This document shows positions 63,110 to 64,000 of a stretch of DNA of 64,000 nt, one piece after another. The translations under genes were made by a program, and so were the position numbers. The stretch spans positions 124,001 through 188,000 of the forward strand of contig NZ_CP160403.1 of the NCBI RefSeq assembly GCF_040782645.1. The letters are read 5' to 3'. Numbering within the stretch: position 1 is the first letter of the stretch; each line of letters opens with the position of its first letter. This DNA comes from Streptomyces sp. HUAS ZL42 (lineage in GTDB: Bacteria; Actinomycetota; Actinomycetes; Streptomycetales; Streptomycetaceae). The notes under the pieces were generated by a model. It ran no database searches. It saw only the letters and a list, made by a program, of their open reading frames with translations, and was not told the origin of the DNA.

Positions 63110-63137
63110 AGCGTTCCGACATCTACGGTAACTGTTC

Positions 63138-63530
63138 ATGAGCACATCTGTCGGCATCGTACTCGTGTCCCACAGCGCCGAGCTCGCCTCGGGCCTTCAC
63201 CTGCTGGTGCAGCAGATCGGCTCCGACACGGTTCCCCTCGCCACCGCCGGAGGCACCGACGACGGCCGGATCGGCACCAGCTACGACCTTGTCCTCGCCG
63301 CCATCCGCAGCGTCGACCGCGGAGCCGGCGTCGTCGTCCTGCCCGACCTCGGCAGCTCCGTCCTGACCGCCCGCACCGTCCTGGAAGACCACCCCCGCCC
63401 CGACGTGCTGCTGGTCGACGCACCCTTCGTCGAAGGAGCCGTCGCAGCCGTCGTCACCGCCGCATCCGGCGCCGACCTCAAGACCGTCGCCGACGCCGCC
63501 AAGGAGGCCCGCAATGTCCACAAGCTCTGA
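63138..63530 (+). CDS. dhaM: PTS-dependent dihydroxyacetone kinase phosphotransferase subunit DhaM (EIIA-Man fold only)
   Basis: 130 residues: VGIVLVSHSAELASGLHLLV with phospho-His12, GTDDGRIGTSYDLVLAAIRS, GVVVLPDLGSSVLTARTVLE, LVDAPFVEGAVAAVVTAASG. It is the single-domain form; in E. coli DhaM also carries HPr and EI-like domains, which here are separate genes. It rephosphorylates ADP bound to DhaL. No clear ribosome site before ATG 63138, so translation may be from a short leader. Confidence 0.92.
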   Translation: MSTSVGIVLVSHSAELASGLHLLVQQIGSDTVPLATAGGTDDGRIGTSYDLVLAAIRSVDRGAGVVVLPDLGSSVLTARTVLEDHPRPDVLLVDAPFVEGAVAAVVTAASGADLKTVADAAKEARNVHKL

Positions 63531-63813
63531 CCCCACCACCACGATCGCCACGACCACGTCCAAACACGAGACGGCCGTCGTCCTGCCCGCCAACCTGCAC
63601 GCACGTCCGGCAGGCCAACTCGCCCGAGCCGCAGCGACATTCACCAGCACCATACGACTGGAGCACGCCGACCGGACGGTCAATCCGACCGGTGTCCTCG
63701 CCGTCATGGGCCTGGGCGCCACTGCCGGAAGCACCGTGACCGTCCGCGCCGAAGGCCACGACGCCGAACAGGCCGTCGCGGCGTTGGCCCAGATCCTCGC
63801 CACCGCCGAGTGA
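63514..63813 (+). CDS. ptsH: HPr-like phosphocarrier protein
   Basis: 99 residues, overlapping the dhaM end by 17 bp. Phospho-His29 in VLPANLHARPAGQLARAAAT. The usual regulatory Ser46 region reads NPTGVLAVMGLGA, with Gly where Ser is expected, so regulation by HPr kinase is unlikely. An N-terminal ~18-residue Thr/Ser-rich extension precedes the domain. Carries phosphate from the EI-like enzyme (57711-59399) to DhaM. Confidence 0.9.
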   Translation: MSTSSDPTTTIATTTSKHETAVVLPANLHARPAGQLARAAATFTSTIRLEHADRTVNPTGVLAVMGLGATAGSTVTVRAEGHDAEQAVAALAQILATAE

Positions 63814-63889
63814 CCCAACCGCCACCAGCGGCACGAAACCAGCCTCCGCTTCCGACATGAGAAGCGACGACCAGTGGAGGTGGCCGAGG

Positions 63890-64000
63890 ATGAGCGTCCC
63901 CGCCACGAACACGTCTGACGCCGAAATGGCCCCCATGGCCACGCCCTCGCGGGCCGAGCTGGTCTGCGCACTGCCGCACATCCCCGAGGCCGTCTCCGTC
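63890..64000 (+). CDS. Partial gene cut by the window end, function unknown
   Basis: ATG 63890 with GGAGG ten bases upstream; 37 codons are visible (SVPATNTSDAEMAPMATPSR AELVCALPHI-type start). Co-directional with dhaM-HPr at 76 bp, so perhaps the same operon. Too short to assign. Confidence 0.5.
   Translation, partial: MSVPATNTSDAEMAPMATPSRAELVCALPHIPEAVSV

Overview
The window looks like Streptomyces or a close relative. GC content is very high, GTG starts are common, genes overlap at ATGA/GTGA junctions, and the gene families are streptomycete ones: LuxR two-component pairs, an MMPL exporter, a DUF4232 lipoprotein, a P450, and a sensor kinase with an actinobacterial nitrate/nitrite-sensor layout. 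Insertion-sequence debris and multiply frameshifted genes are so dense that a chromosomal arm, island or plasmid-like accessory region is more likely than core chromosome (inference).

Layout. 1-9 kb: transposase fragment, an exported flavin amine oxidase plus exported RidA pair, an IS701-family element with near-ideal ends, and a two-component system divergent from an MMPL exporter. The last two lie between two direct-repeat copies of the same IS5-like transposase tail. 9-19 kb: truncated serine recombinase, small membrane proteins, DUF4259 and MerR-like genes, a run of decayed genes (NB-ARC/TPR regulator, flavohemoprotein, pyridoxamine-phosphate-oxidase-like protein, IS5), then an intact secreted Asp-box protein and a lipoprotein. 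19-23 kb: IS110 element, cytochrome P450, NmrA-like oxidoreductase.

23-40 kb is the most interesting part and reads as a zinc-starvation island. It has a cysteine-free ribosomal protein bL32 and a CobW/COG0523 GTPase behind a Zur-like box. It also has relics of a His-rich protein, a CDF efflux protein and an ArsR-type sensor, interrupted by an IS607-type element carrying an unusually large TnpB. A second, better Zur-like box precedes ten co-directional, nearly all overlapping genes: ATP-grasp ligase, DUF364-like heavy-metal chelation protein, cysteine-synthase-like PLP enzyme, dipeptide-epimerase-like enolase-superfamily enzyme, MFS exporter, methyltransferase, and a complete oligopeptide/nickel-type ABC importer. 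A broken ZnuC-like ATPase is translationally coupled to the end. I read this as a ribosome- and NRPS-independent small metallophore (probably zincophore) system that makes, exports and re-imports a dipeptide-like ligand.

40-53 kb: further IS graveyard holding a caspase-like protein that has lost its catalytic dyad, a TetR regulator with two strong palindromic operators beside a broken FAD monooxygenase, a beta-propeller protein, an AI-2E family permease, a DUF4232 lipoprotein and a coiled-coil/membrane gene pair. 53.5-55.6 kb: a large sensor kinase without its usual conservon partners.

56-64 kb: glycerol/dihydroxyacetone utilisation by a PEP-dependent relay. A glycerol facilitator, two DhaK-DhaL pairs and an enzyme I-like protein form one leftward operon. 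An IclR regulator sits next to it, and divergent DhaM and HPr genes complete the phosphoryl chain (EI to HPr to DhaM to DhaL). Two near-identical 17-bp palindromes at the two promoters are the likely IclR operators.
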